64,000 bases of DNA, taken from assembly GCA_014529385.2 (NCBI GenBank), contig CM043962.1:46481098-46545097 (forward strand). Direction: 5' to 3'. The translations under genes and the position numbers were made by a program. The stretch is from Adiantum capillus-veneris. Taxonomy: Eukaryota; Streptophyta; Polypodiopsida; Polypodiales; Pteridaceae. Under the pieces are notes generated by a model. It was not told where the DNA came from. It saw only the letters and a program-made list of their open reading frames with translations, and did no database searches. Of this stretch, positions 48,932 through 60,607 are shown in pieces (the first letter of the stretch is position 1; every line of letters starts with the position of its first letter).

Positions 48932-49141
48932 ACACAAGATATCTCACAAATGAGGTTCGAGTCCTATTTACACGTCGTCATAACTAGAGGGCCACATTCA
49001 CACTGGCTGGACATACTGCAGGCGCCCATCCTAATGCCTGGGGACATAACACTTCCCCCCTTATTTTTAATTGTTGTCCTCGGTTATGAAATTGGGAAAG
49101 CCATTCCTTAACGAGCTAATTGATTCCCAAGTAGCTTGGGA

Positions 49142-52100
49142 TTAAGGACAATACTTCCACTTGATCAAGTACCCGGGGTACGAAGTATTACCAGACTTGA
49201 GGACCCTATGGTCTGAGAACCGATTCGGAACGTAACGGGTAGTATCTTCCAAGTTCAGGACTTGCTCAAGAGGAATTACTAAGTCATCCTGCCCCAATCG
49301 TTCTTTCAGACGGCTCATGTGGAACACGAGATGAACAACAAATCTTGGAGGCAAGCCTACCTTGTAAGAAACCCCACTCATCTTCTTTGTGATCTGAAAC
49401 GGACCACAATAGCGAGAAGATAACTTCGACCATGGACCAGTTCAAATCGTTTCGGAATCATTTGGTACCCTAAGATACACCCACATGCCTTGCTAGACTT
49501 TGTGAGGTTGCCGATGTTGATTAGCATAAAACATGGCATGATCTTGTGCCATCAATACTCTTTTTTGCGATCTGGAGCATTTCTTGCATACCATGTAAGA
49601 AATCGGCTACCGATCGCATCTTGATCCCCTTGAATCCAGTGGCATAAATGGGCTATAGCCAGTATAGCAGAGTGCTTTGTACTGTTATAGGCAACTCAAT
49701 CTGTGGGAGATAGCGTTCCTAATCAGACTAATGTTGGGAGACATACGCTCATAGCATGTCCTCCATAGTTTGATTTGTGCGTTCGATCTATCCATCAGTT
49801 TCAGGATGCTGTAAGGACGACATGCACAGACGGGCCTCCAATTTCTGGAAAACCGTTTGCCAAAAATTGCCTGTGAATTTTGGATCACGATCACCGACAA
49901 TTTCGTCGGGAAAACTATAAAGTTTGTATAAGTGTTCCACAAAAAGCCGGGCTAACTCGTGGCTCTTTATGGTGGAACGTGTAGGATAAATCGCGCCATT
50001 TTTGTGAGTCGATCAACGAGGACCCAAATGGCATCGTGCCCGTGGTTGGTTCGGGGCAATCCAACTACAAAATCCATAGAAATGCTTGTCCAATTGCTAT
50101 CGGGAAATTGCAAAGGATATAATAATCCAGCAGGTTTTTGACGTTGTAGAGTTGACATTGCGCGCATTCCCGCCATAGATTCTACAAAAGCTTTCATGTG
50201 CGGCCACTAAAAATATCGGCCAACCAAGGCCAAAGTACGGTGTATGATAGGGTGTCGTGTACTAGGTGCATCATGACACTAGAACAAAATTTGCTTGCAG
50301 ATATCCTCATCCACAAGCACACACACTTTGACTTGCTTGAAAAGTAATCCATTACGAATGGAATATTTATCCGCTACCTTTCTCTCTGTAGTTTGCTCAA
50401 AGGCGTTTAGACGCCATAGCTTTCCGAGCTACGTGTTCCTCTTGGACTCGTAACTCGTTGCCAGATTGCACCAAAGTGACAATCATTTTGGCAACACCCT
50501 TTGAGAGAAAGATAGAAGTCAGTCAAAATTTCAGCAAACGAAAAAGTGTTGACCTCCGGAATTCTACTAAGGGCATCGGCTACCATATTGATAGCATTGT
50601 TACGGAAGCGTGACTCTAAGACTTCTGCATGAGTTCGGCCCACCTTGCCTTTCAACCATGAAGGTCGGGCTGATCACAACGTTATTTCAAGGAATGGTGG
50701 TCCGTCCATACCATGAAGCGAGCACCAACGAGGTAACGACGCCAAACTTTCACGGCATGAATGACCGCCAACAAATCCTTCTCCTATGTGGAATAACGTG
50801 TGCACATCTGTGAGCTTACGGCTGTCAAAAGCTACAAGCCGCTAATCTTGATATAGGACAGCACCAATTGCATAATCATTGTTTCCGTTTCCACCGCAAA
50901 GGGTTTGTTCGGATCCACTATCTGCAACATCAATGCAGTAGTAGCAAGCCGCTTCAATGTTTGGAAACATTGGTCGAGCTCATCGGTCCATCAAACCGAC
51001 GGACTCATAGTATGCTTTTTGCTTCGGACGCTCTTTAGCAAACGAGTAAAGGGTTCAGCAATACGAGTGTAGTCATTGATAAAGTTCCGAATGAAACAGG
51101 TAAAACCCAAATAGGATTTCACTTGCCTAATGGTGAAGAATGGTGTAATCCAGAACAACACATATCTTTTCGAGGTCAATGCAAATGCCATCGGCCGAGA
51201 TGAAGTGGCCCAGATACAGCAATTCCATGCGGAAAAATTTGGACTTGCTTTGCTTCGCATACAAATTTTCTCGTCTCAAAACACGTAAGACGAGACGAAG
51301 GTGTTGCAGATGCTCCTCAAGTGTTTTGCTGTAAATTAAGATATCGTCGAGGAACACAACAACCCACTTTCCCGAATACGCACGAAAGACATTATTCATC
51401 ATTTGTTGAAAGTGGTAGGAGCCTTGATCAACCCAAAGGGTAAAACCAAACACTGGTAATGTCCATACCGTGTACGGAACGCAGTTTTCGGGACATCAGG
51501 TGCGTCGTGGATGTATCCGTATCTGATGGTACCCGAAACACAGATCGATCTTGGTGAAATAACAAGCACCCCAGAGTCGATCCATAAGGTCGTCCATGCG
51601 ACGTATGGATACTTATTCTTGACGGTGACCTTATTGAGACCTTTGTAATCTACGCAGAAGCGCATTCCTCTGTCTTGCTTTTTTGCGAGAAGAACCAAAG
51701 CGCCCCAAGGAGACGCTTGAAGCTGCCTAGCTATCTCATCTTCCTCTTTCGGGCTGAACCTATAAGGTTGTCAAGAGACAGGATGGCTACTGGGCAGAAG
51801 CTATGATCAAAATCAGGCCCACGAGAGGTGGAAGGCCATCTGGTAAATCCGACGAAAAGACGTCCGCAAACTCAACCAAAACGGAATCCAAAACGCTTGT
51901 TAATTACATCATGAACAACAAAGACTTGGGAACTTCCAATGCAGTAACATCACTTTTTGAAGAAAGAGAATGACATTGAGACGGGAAATTAACAACACAA
52001 TCTTTAACCCAACAAACTGCAAGTTACACACAACAATCATGAGACAACGCATTGAATTCATCAGCTAAAAGCAGATTTACATCATCATCGACGATTAGGA

Positions 52101-53222
52101 AGAAGGAGATCCCTCGACCACATGGTACACACCATCAAGTTCAAAAGAAAACTCGTATGTGATGCATAATTGATAGACAAAGAAGTTGTCTTATCGTAAA
52201 ACCATGGCATGCCTAAAATAGCATCTACATACTCAAGGCCCATGCTGCGGAAGTCCAAGACTTCATGGTAACACTAGATTCGGAGGTCGAGTTGCAATAC
52301 AACCTCAGTCCATCGGTCGCTCCTACGTTTCGCAAAACGAACTTTATACGGATGGTTTGCGGGTGACGTGTTGAGCTTAAGTGCTTGTACCACACAAGAA
52401 GAAATGAAATTATGAGTAGAGTCGTTGTCAAATAAGACCGTCACAACGTGGAAATTGATCTCTCCTTTAATGCAAAGGAGATCATGCGGGCCAAATACAA
52501 CCTTATTAACGCGACAACACGGGCAGCTACGTACATGAAAAATCTCTGAATCAAAAAAAGAGTACCTCGATTGTTGACAACATTTACGGAAGTAGTCGCT
52601 ACTTCGGAGGTAGACGGCTTCCTCTTTCATATACGCTGCCTTTGATTTGCTCTCATTCTTCGATTTCTTCTGCGGAGGGTCCGATGATTGACTTGTGGCT
52701 GGCGAAGCATTTGAGCACTTGTACCTTGTCGTGGAGGCACCACGGCGAGGAGTTTCCCCGTCCGTCAGGCCACCTCTAGAAGCCGCCAAGGTATTATCGT
52801 AATTCTTGGCAAACTTGTAGATGTCCTCAGCGAAGTAATAGAATTCCACAATACCTCATTCTGGTAAGCCGGCGGCAATCCAAATAGATAAAGCATTTGC
52901 AATATGACCTACGGGTCTTCCAAGGACTTTGTCCATAAATTTCGTCTCATGGACAAAGTCCTTGAATTCCTGTGAGTAAGCGCCTAGAGTTTTCTTGCCC
53001 ATCTCCAACTTGAACAGCTTCTTGAAACACTCAATCTTTCCACCTCCACAAAACGAGCGTGAAAGACCGTCTGAAAATTTGCCCCTAGTCGTTGACTTAG
53101 GTCGTAACCCAACCCACCACACATAAGTTTTGCCTTGGAGCATGATTTGTATTTGACCGATGCTTGGACATTACTGAAACAATACAAATTGAAGTAGGCT
53201 ATCCATTTCGCCAGCCATAAGT
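49142..53222 (-). pseudogene. gypsy-2 gag-pol (broken)
   Basis: Gag part: GKTYVWWVGL and GAYSQEFKDFV. Protease: VLFDNDSTHNFIS, where the active-site Asp-Ser-Gly has become Asp-Asn-Asp. [35 protein letters not shown], catalytic VVFLDDILIYSK. RNase H lies in 51120-50407. Integrase: SMDFVVGLPRTNHGHDAIWV with the first Asp, a later decayed core, then LPPRFVVHLVFHMSRLKERL and YLIKWKYCP of a chromodomain. More than six breaks. It is a chromovirus-like element distinct from gypsy-1. Confidence 0.8.
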
Positions 53223-53227
53223 CAATC

Positions 53228-53812
53228 TATCACAAACTGCTGACGTGCCAAGTCATTGAAGAACGGAGCCAACCTTCATATCCTGGCCGAGAAGCCTAAA
53301 CCCTAAGGAGGAGCAGCAGCACAAGAAGAAGCAGAAGTTTTCACCAACTTATGGGACCCGTCCGATGGGGCCCAAGTGACCTAAAGGCATTAAAATAATG
53401 CAGGACCACACGCACACACTCACCTACGTAAAAGATGATGACGTGGCAGTTGCTGTACGAATTTCTGTATTCTGCATTGACATGCTGATATGGCAGACCA
53501 ATACGGATTACAGTAATATGTATCCGTACAATGCGCTAACAGTGCCATGTGGAAGTTCTACGGATTTCCGCGAAACGCGTTGCTTGCTTTTGGGCACCAG
53601 CTTTTGAGCCAATTTCTTTTGAGTTTCAAGCTTTTCACGTAAGCTGCTCTTCAAGGCCTAGGGCCTTTAAATATGAGCCAAGGACTCATTCTTTGGCATG
53701 CTTCCTGGAGAAGGTGCAAAGTCTAGAGTACCAATATAAAGAAATACCAAAAGGGGAGCCAAGGTTTTGGCCATTGCTCTCTTGGGGTGGAATTCCGCCA
53801 CTCCGTGTCGTG

Positions 53813-53910
<98 letters not shown>

Positions 53911-53987
53911 GTTCCGTTGTTATTGAAGTGCTAAAAGTCTGTTTAGTCTGTTCTTTTCTATTGGCACGTGGTGCCCGTCTTGTGACA
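53228..53987 (+). mobile_element. Solo LTR T1
   Basis: 760 bp, TATCACAAACTGCTGACG...GTCTTGTGACA, flanked by CAATC on both sides (53223-53227, 53988-53992). It interrupts gypsy-2 gag, which resumes on the other side. It carries a long CT tract (about 53818-53906). T3 shows the canonical TGTxACAA...TTGTGACA termini. With no internal region, it is best read as a solo LTR left by LTR-LTR recombination. Confidence 0.9.
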
Positions 53988-53992
53988 CAATC

Positions 53993-54360
53993 GCAATTTC
54001 TTCACATTTGTTCTTTCTTCCTTTAAAAGAGTCCAGATGGAACTGAAGAGGCAAGGCGCTCATGGCCGCGGGCAAAAATGGGCACGCAACTCCGTGAGTT
54101 GTCATTGCATCTCTTGAAGTTGGTGTTGTAGCACTTCCACTAGGAATGCATCCGTAACAAGAGATGGAGGAAGAGTACCCTCAGTGCAAAGCCCGTGCAT
54201 GTGTGTGGAGTCGGGAGGAGGAAGAGGCGCCTCCTCCATGGGTTAATGCATGCAAGCGGCGCCATTCTCATGCGGAGAAGTGTCAGGTGACGCCATGGCG
54301 CTTGAATGTGCAAGTAAATACGACAGTATGTAGTAGGAGCTAGCTTGGGAAAGGCCCCCA
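53993..54360 (-). pseudogene. gypsy-2 gag N-terminal region
   Basis: Minus strand reads VEVLQHQLQEMQ, stop, QLTELRAHF, a coiled-coil-like gag segment joined to the 53222 side once T1 is removed. Sequence beyond about 54130 is less certain. Confidence 0.45.
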
Positions 54361-55278
54361 AGACGTAAAATAATAAGAAATTAGTGGTAAGTAGCAGGGG
54401 AGAAAGAGAGCGTAGGGTATAGGGTGAGAGAGAGAGCTCACGTGCGAGATAGAGCTTTCGGTGACACAGACATCACGCTCTACTTGCTGGCATGTCTTTT
54501 ATAGGTGAGTTAATTGTACTAGGGTTTAACCCAAAGTGTTCACACCAGGCCGGATCAATTGTTTTAAAAGGGTTACACTTTGTTTTTTTAAAGGAAATGT
54601 AAGTGGTCCTTTACTTAAACATGTTGGGCACCAACTTAAGGAAAAGGGGGGGGGATATAAACCCTTAGCGTTGGAAAAAAAACGTGCGACAAGCTCCAAC
54701 CTGTACTACTCACCACCTTTGGGCACCGCCTTCACGTGACGACCTGGGATATCGGCTCTCTGGTCGCAGCCCTTGCGCAATACCTCCCATGCCATAGCGC
54801 CGCCCTGCAACGAACCGCCCTACTTGTGTATCGCTTGCGCACTGCCTGCGTTCTCACCATCCTGTCGCCGAGTTGATATGGTCGCCAACCTTTGGGGTGA
54901 GTCCCAATTGGTCTTTGGTTGGTTAATCTTGACCACTGGTTCTCTTCTATGTGTACGCATGGTAGATATGAGGAGGGCATAAGGCTCGGAATTTCTCATT
55001 TACATGTTGTGTCACATAGTGACATGTAAAGGCAATTGTGCTCCTAGAACCAGAAATGGTGGCCCCAATGACGTTACTTACTACTGAGTGAAGAGGATGT
55101 TATAAGACGCTTTTAGCCAAAAGAGTGGCATGGGTAGCCCACACGAGCCGTAGATGGGAATTGATAATCAGTCTTTAGTTACTATTTCGTTTGCAAAAGC
55201 TGGTACTAGCAAGTCACGTGGATGCTTTGACTTTTTTCATGTGGTTACTCTGTATTGCCATGTGTGCCCCTGAAGGGT
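54361..55278. other. No gene recognised
   Basis: May hold the missing 5' LTR or leader of gypsy-2, but I could not identify LTR ends or a primer-binding site. Short frames at 54732-54980 lack motifs. Confidence 0.35.
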
Positions 55279-55439
55279 AACTTAGAGAGGTTTCACGTAA
55301 AAAAAATTCGATACCATGGAGTATTCTATTCATGTGACCTGCAAGCTCAAAGTGACCTATAACTTAAGAGAGGTTTCACATTAAAAAAATTCGATACCAT
55401 GGAGTATTCTATTCATGTGACCTGCAAGCTCAAGGTGAC
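55279..55439. repeat. Tandem duplication, two copies of about 80 bp
   Basis: Units at 55279-55361 and 55362-55439 share AGAGAGGTTTCAC and TTCGATACCATGGAGTATTC through GCAAGCTCAA(A/G)GTGACC, differing at a few bases. Confidence 0.85.
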
Positions 55440-55965
55440 CACCAAGGGACATTGCCATTATAGCTACTACTAGCTTCCCAATTGACGACCTTGAAATTGT
55501 GCCTTTCTGAGAGCAATAAGGGGCCTGGGTGTGATATAATGACGTGCAAAGGCATCTGATGGGCAAGACCATAAAGCCCATACTAGTTGAGTTTGGTGGG
55601 TAAAATCTTGTTTGGTGGGGTCCGATTGGGCTTTCAAATGCATTTGATGGTAGGTGCTTGTTTTGAACCACTATTATGTACGATCTCGGTGTATTTCGGA
55701 CTACTCAAGGGCCTCACTTGCTGAGTCTTTGCTCAAAAACAAGACATGGAAAAGGAAATGTATGAGGCTACATAAGATCAAAAGAATGCCATGCTTGAGT
55801 GGATGCGGAAGGAGATACAAAAAGTTTAAATGACATGCATGCTACATGTATGTGACCATGCGAGGGGAATTGCAAGGTCTTTTGAAAACGGGGTTGAATG
55901 TATTAGACGTTGAGGCTTACAAGACAAGGGACCACATACTTCATGGCTTTGTGTGATTGGCCGGC
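55440..55965. other. No feature recognised
   Basis: Short frames without motifs on both strands; flanks the solo LTR T2. Confidence 0.35.
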
Positions 55966-56551
55966 TGTCACAAACTGCTGACGTGTCAAGCCACTGAAGA
56001 ACGAAGCCAACCTGTAGATCCTGGCCGAGGAGCCTAAACCCTAAGTGAAGAAACAGATGCAGCAGAAGAAGTTTTACCAACTTGCAAAGTCTTGTCCAGT
56101 GTCGTATTTCTAAAGAGGAGTTCCCGCCAACTTATGGGACCCCGTCCGATGGGGCCCAAGTGACGTAAAGAGATTGAATAAAGCAAGTCCACACACACTC
56201 ACACTATTATGTAGCAATTGATGACGTGGCACCACTACGGACGCCCCGATTTCGTGCTAGCATGCTGACGTGGCAACTGTACGGATGTCTGCAATTCGTA
56301 TTAACATGCTAATATGGCAAGCTATATGGATTTTCGTAAAATGCGCTGGCAACTTTTTGGGAGCAATGCTTTTTAACCAAATGCTTTTGAGTTTACTGCT
56401 TTTCATGTAACTGCTTTTGAGGCCAAAGGCCTTTAAATATGTGCAAAGGGCTCAATCTTTGGCACGCTTCTGGGTGAAGGTGCAAAGCGCGAGTACTGGC
56501 ATTGTATTGAGTTCAAGCAATATAAAGAAATACCGAAAGTGGTGCCAAGGT
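55966..56551 (+). mobile_element. Solo LTR T2, cut by Copia D
   Basis: Starts TGTCACAAACTGCTGACG and follows T1 and T3 through ATAAAGAAATACCGAAA to GCCAAGGT, where the D LTR begins. The remaining third is not found within the window, so no right duplication could be checked. Confidence 0.85.
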
Positions 56552-56798
56552 TGTCAAAGTTGATGATGTGGAAGTGTAGACACCAAGGAGAGAGAGAGAG
56601 AGAGAGAGAGGTCTCATGAACCACTTGGCAATGAATAATTGAATGTGTAATACAATGGAGGCAAGGGGTTGCTTATATAGCAACCTCAGTAAATTGCCCT
56701 ACCCAGACTTTGACAAATAAGTAAAATAAATACCTAAAAGCCAAACTAAATAATGAGATCACATTGGGCAATTCACTTGAGATGCCAAAACTCCAACA
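56552..56798 (-). repeat. 3' LTR of Copia D
   Basis: 247 bp, plus-strand TGTCAAAGTTGATG...ACTCCAACA, with a (GA)n run at about 56589-56610. Its 56673-56740 part recurs at the right edge of the window. Confidence 0.8.
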
Positions 56799-57502
56799 CC
56801 CTCTCTATAGCTCATAGTGGAGATCAACAGTGAGACCAACTCGATGAAGAAGCTACCACAGACACCCCAGAAAGTGGCCACCAACTGGATACACCTCGGT
56901 GTTGCTCCCCTCTACTTTGTACCTCAGAATAATGCCATCTTGAGCATCGGTTGCCTTTGTAGAAAATTTGAACTCTAAAACACACTACGTCCAATAATCC
57001 CCATTCGTGAACTGTGAACACATCACGTCCAAAATATTTAACTCCAAAGTTAACTCTGGAACACATCATGTCCATCATCCGACCAACAAAAATGAATTGG
57101 CGCGCCCATCCATAGTGTTTTAAACGTCTAATTGGTTCCCTGCCAGATGCATGTGCATTGAACTCCGATTTACGGGTCCAAACACCAATAATTAAAACTC
57201 AAACACAAGGGTCCAAATTAATTATAGAGAGCACTCCTTGTCCCTCTCTGCCACTCACAAGCCTCTCTGAGGCTGAAGCTAGTGGTGACACCGATCTTCA
57301 TGTGACTAGAAGGCTGGAGTCCGTTCCAATATAGTCATCACCACACCAGCACCCTCTTTGTTGTCCTTCCCTGAGTCACCGCCACTGCTTTCCTATTGTT
57401 GCTTGCTTTTACCCTTGTCCTTTGTAGCATCTCTATCTTTGCCTTTGAATTTGCAGTCCTTGGCCAAATGACCATGCTTTCCACATTTGTAACAACGGTG
57501 CT

Positions 57503-58187
57503 TGTAACAAACTGCTGACGTGTCAAAGCCTAAAGAATGGAGCCAACTTACAGATGTGGCCGAGGGGCCTAAACTGTCACAAAGTGATGACGTGGTTGCC
57601 CGAGAGCAGAAACCCTAACCCTAATTTTTGCCAAAAACCCTAACTATTGAAACCCTAATTCTGGAAACCCTAACCCTAAAACCTTCAAACCCTACTTTTG
57701 GAAACCTTAACCCTAAAACCAACAAACCCTAACCCTAAAACTACAGAAACCTAACCCTAACCCTAAGGGCAGCAGGGAGATCTCCAAAAATTGCGCTGGC
57801 TGATGCCATGGCAGGCTGTACGGATTTCTGTGATTTACGCTGGCAGCTTTTTGGCTTTGCTTTTGGACCAGAAGCTTTTGAGTTTTGAAGGCTTTTCACT
57901 GTAATTGCTTTTTAGGCCAAGGGCCTTTAAATATGAGGTTAGGGCTCATTCTCTGGCATGCTTCATGGAGAAGGTGCAGAGTCTGGAGTTCCGGCTTGTA
58001 CTGTGTTGATGCAAAATATAAAGAAATACCGAAAGGGGCGCCAAGGTTTGGGGCCAATACTCTCTGGGGTGGAATTCCGCCACTCCGTGTTGCGTGTCGT
58101 CTCTCTTTCAGTTCAGTTGTTATTGGAGTGCTAAAAGTTTGTTCAGTCAATTCTTTTCTATTGGCACGTGGTGCCCGTCTTGTGACA
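57503..58187 (+). mobile_element. Solo LTR T3 with telomere-like array
   Basis: 685 bp, TGTAACAAACTGCTGACG...GTCTTGTGACA, flanked by GTGCT on both sides (57498-57502, 58188-58192). It lies in Copia D gag. It differs from T1 and T2 by a CCCTAA-rich insert (57610-57769) and lacks the CT tract of T1. Confidence 0.92.
57610..57769. repeat. Degenerate telomere-like CCCTAA array inside T3
   Basis: About eleven CCCTAA units, as CCCTAACCCTAA pairs and AAACCCTAA, separated by 5-15 base spacers. T1 and T2 have only one CCTAAACCCTAA at the matching place. Confidence 0.85.
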
Positions 58188-58953
58188 GTGCTTCGTCCTC
58201 TTGCCAGAATCCGAAGCAACAAGTGCTTTACCGTGTGCTTCCACTGCCTCAGAAATCTAAATTTTGCCTTGAGTTACCAACACAATGAGAAACGAGCTGA
58301 GATCATCAAATTCCAGCTTTTCCTTCGTAACTTGTAGCTGAAATGTTTTAGCCACCCTTTCATACTTTGTAGGATGTCAAATAATTGTCCAAGAGTGATT
58401 GCTCCTACGAGCTTGAACCGCATTTCGTTAGCAGTCTTCAAAGTCTGAATAGCTGGAGAAAGGTCCTTTGTAAGAAATTACGCAATGGCCGACATTGCCT
58501 TCGCATTAGCCGCATCCCAGTCGGCACACGATTTGAGATATTCGTCATCTTGAAGGCGGGTGTACCTGTTGTGGGGATCCCTCGTGGGACGAGGCTCCGA
58601 GCCATCAACAACATCCCGTAATCCTTTCCGTGAGAACCAAAGTCGCATAATCAAATTCAATTTATTGCCATTCAATTTGTCGATGGCGCTCGAGCAAGGG
58701 GGGGCTATGATGAAGTTGCAAGATTTGGGACTCCGGGAAACCTTTTCGCACTCCAAGGGTGGCCGCACTAGCACCAAGCCACAAGATCTCCAAGGGCTCT
58801 CTTAAGCTCCAAGTTGCTCGCCTTTATATCTCCCAAGCCTCTCCAAGAAGCTTCCTCCTTGTCAACTACTTTCCTTCAAGCCACTCCTCTCTCCCCTCTC
58901 TGAGGCTTCAAAATGCCTATCCACCTCAACCCACTACGTTTTAAAACGCTTGG

Positions 58954-58992
<39 letters not shown>

Positions 58993-59005
58993 GGGGGGGG
59001 GGGGG
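58954..59005. repeat. (GT)n then 13-base poly(G)
   Basis: GT repeats at about 58954-58991 run into a G tract (58993-59005). Confidence 0.9.
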
Positions 59006-59740
59006 TTGTCACCAGCATGTGACTACTATCTACCCTTTTTGTTGATTTCTTTCTTATTATCTATTTACTTTCACTTTTTGGAAACACCCCTCGGGAAATC
59101 TAACTGCCCTGCATTGCATAGCTAGTGTGGAACTGTCCAGAGGGAGTCTAGGCCTGAGGGCAAGAGAGCACTAAGGTTGGACAAGGACTATGGTTAGCCA
59201 AGTGGGGTCATTGACTAGCCAAAGTGGAATCCTTTGCTACAGAGGCTACATTTCAGTTCTGGATGTGGCCGCAGTGTACAAAGAGGGTCGGATGACCTAG
59301 ACAGATACAATGGCAGCATCTCCTAAAATTTAGGGAACTGCTATTTTGGGACCTGAAAATGTGTTGACGTCATTACCTCCGGAATGACAAAGGGAACATT
59401 TTCTTACTCTGTCGTGAAGTCAACTGGGCAACCGGTTGGGATATTTTTAGACGGCAACCCCGAAACGGGAAAATGCTAGTAAATGTGCCAAGTGGCACAT
59501 TCTGGTGCAGTTTCTAATGCAAGAGAGAGTTGGCGCTGAATTTTAAGCTGGGAGAGGCTCATTTGCAGCTTTTGTCACAGGTTAAGAGCTATGGAGTGCT
59601 TGCTTTCCCTCTTATGCACAGTGCGGTGCCAGGAGTGATGCCCTGCACGCTACGCACTGCCCTCTCTCTCCCCTTTGGCAGTATGTTATGCCCCTCTAGT
59701 GGGCTCTTCATTTGACCAATGTACAGTTGTGTGGGTTCAT
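59006..59740. other. No gene recognised
   Basis: Short frames (e.g. 59530-59715) lack motifs. No repeat partner in this window. Confidence 0.35.
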
Positions 59741-60420
59741 GCGCGATTGCCGAGGCAAGAGCCTCTTGTACAGGTACTGGATTAGCTAGCGGCTAATCCC
59801 CCCGCAGGTACAGGTGAATTCGGAGAGGTTTCACACCAGAAATCTCGTCCGATTCAAAGGGCAAGTAGCCCTACAGGTGCAGGAGCTCGAGGACTTGCTA
59901 CGGATGCGACCGGCACGCGAAACGGAGCCCGAAACAGTAAATTACAGCCTGCTGTGTATTTTTGCAGGTTTAGGGTTTTGGCCCTAAACGGACCCTAATA
60001 CCCCCAGGAAGTTCGGGGACGCAAGGGGACCGTTGTACAGGTGATCTGGCGCATTTTCAGGGCTGAAAACAGAGAATTCAGCGTGCTGCAGATTCTCGCC
60101 AGGTTTTGCAAAGTGCCCGTATGCGTCGGGAAAGTCAGTCAATGCGTGGGAATACTGACTGTGAAGTGTCCTAGTACAGTTATGCTGCCGAAATCGGGCT
60201 GGAACAGTGGAAATTCAGCCGAGTTTGTGCGGGGCAGCTTGTAGGGATTCACAACGTTTATTCCCTCTTTTGAAGAATAAAGAAATACCGAAAGGGGCGC
60301 CTAAGTTAGGGGCCAATCTGGTGTCTGTCTACTCATACAGGTGCAATCTAGCAGCCTGTATCCCTTTCCCCCGTGTTGTGTCTTGAAAGTACAGGTATAA
60401 TAGACGAATAATAATGGGTG
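59741..60420 (+). repeat. LTR-like sequence related to T in its polyA region
   Basis: AATAAAGAAATACCGAAAGGGGCGCC at 60276-60301 nearly equals the same segment in T2 and T3. The rest differs and has repeated TACAGGT motifs. Ends and target duplication could not be set, so this is only a candidate LTR of a related element. Confidence 0.4.
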
Positions 60421-60488
60421 AAAGCTAAATCAAGGTTTAAAGTAAAGTCTACCGCCCTTGGGTGATGGGTCTCTCCTTCAAGCTTCCT

Positions 60489-60490
60489 TG

Positions 60491-60553
<63 letters not shown>
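60489..60553. repeat. (CT)n tract upstream of the hAT gene
   Basis: Pure CT repeat ending 55 bp before the transposase ATG, where it would fall in the 5' leader or promoter. CT tracts are common near plant transcription starts, but no start site can be placed. Confidence 0.8.
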
Positions 60554-60554
<1 letters not shown>

Positions 60555-60607
60555 ATCTATTGATACATCATACATCATACTAGTAGCTACTAGCTACATA
60601 CTACATA

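Larger units (their letters stand above)
48932..54130 (-). mobile_element. Decayed Ty3/gypsy retrotransposon (gypsy-2)
   Basis: Minus-strand order: gag (54130-53993 and 53227-52856, split by solo LTR T1), protease (52849-52274), RT (51698-51127), RNase H (51120-50407), integrase (50197-49142) with a short chromodomain start. After the stop region, a polypurine tract (GGGGGGAAG) abuts TGTTATGTCCCCAGG at 49051 (minus strand), the probable start of the 3' LTR. The distal LTR end and the 5' LTR were not found. Confidence 0.8.
57338..58790 (-). pseudogene. Copia D gag, split by solo LTR T3
   Basis: 58777-58480 reads SSAIDKLNGNKLN, SRKGLRDVVDGSEPRP and DWDAANAKAMSAIA, the N-terminal gag block of Tork-like Copia elements. 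After a shift it continues to about 58200 (QVTKEKLEFDDLSSF). Beyond T3 the frame resumes with the intact zinc knuckle CYKCGKHGHLAKDC (about 57450-57490), a lysine-rich tail and a stop. With T3 and one GTGCT removed, the two halves join directly in front of the knuckle. Gag alone could act in trans, but the breaks make this copy inert. Confidence 0.8.
56552..58950 (-). mobile_element. Copia element D, gag-only, split by T3
   Basis: 3' LTR at 56552-56798 (247 bp, minus strand TGTTGGAG...CTTTGACA) preceded by polypurine tract GAGAGGG. About 500 bp of non-coding sequence separates it from gag, so protease, integrase and RT are absent: a non-autonomous derivative. Gag is interrupted by T3 at 57503-58187. 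The 5' LTR is not found next to gag; its sequence reappears at 63933. Confidence 0.75.

Noticed and set aside
53549-54026. Leu/Ser-rich frames
   Set aside because: CT tract within solo LTR T1.
57610-57769. True telomere or chromosome end
   Set aside because: Units are degenerate, spaced, and lie within an LTR with a target-site duplication; sequence continues on both sides.
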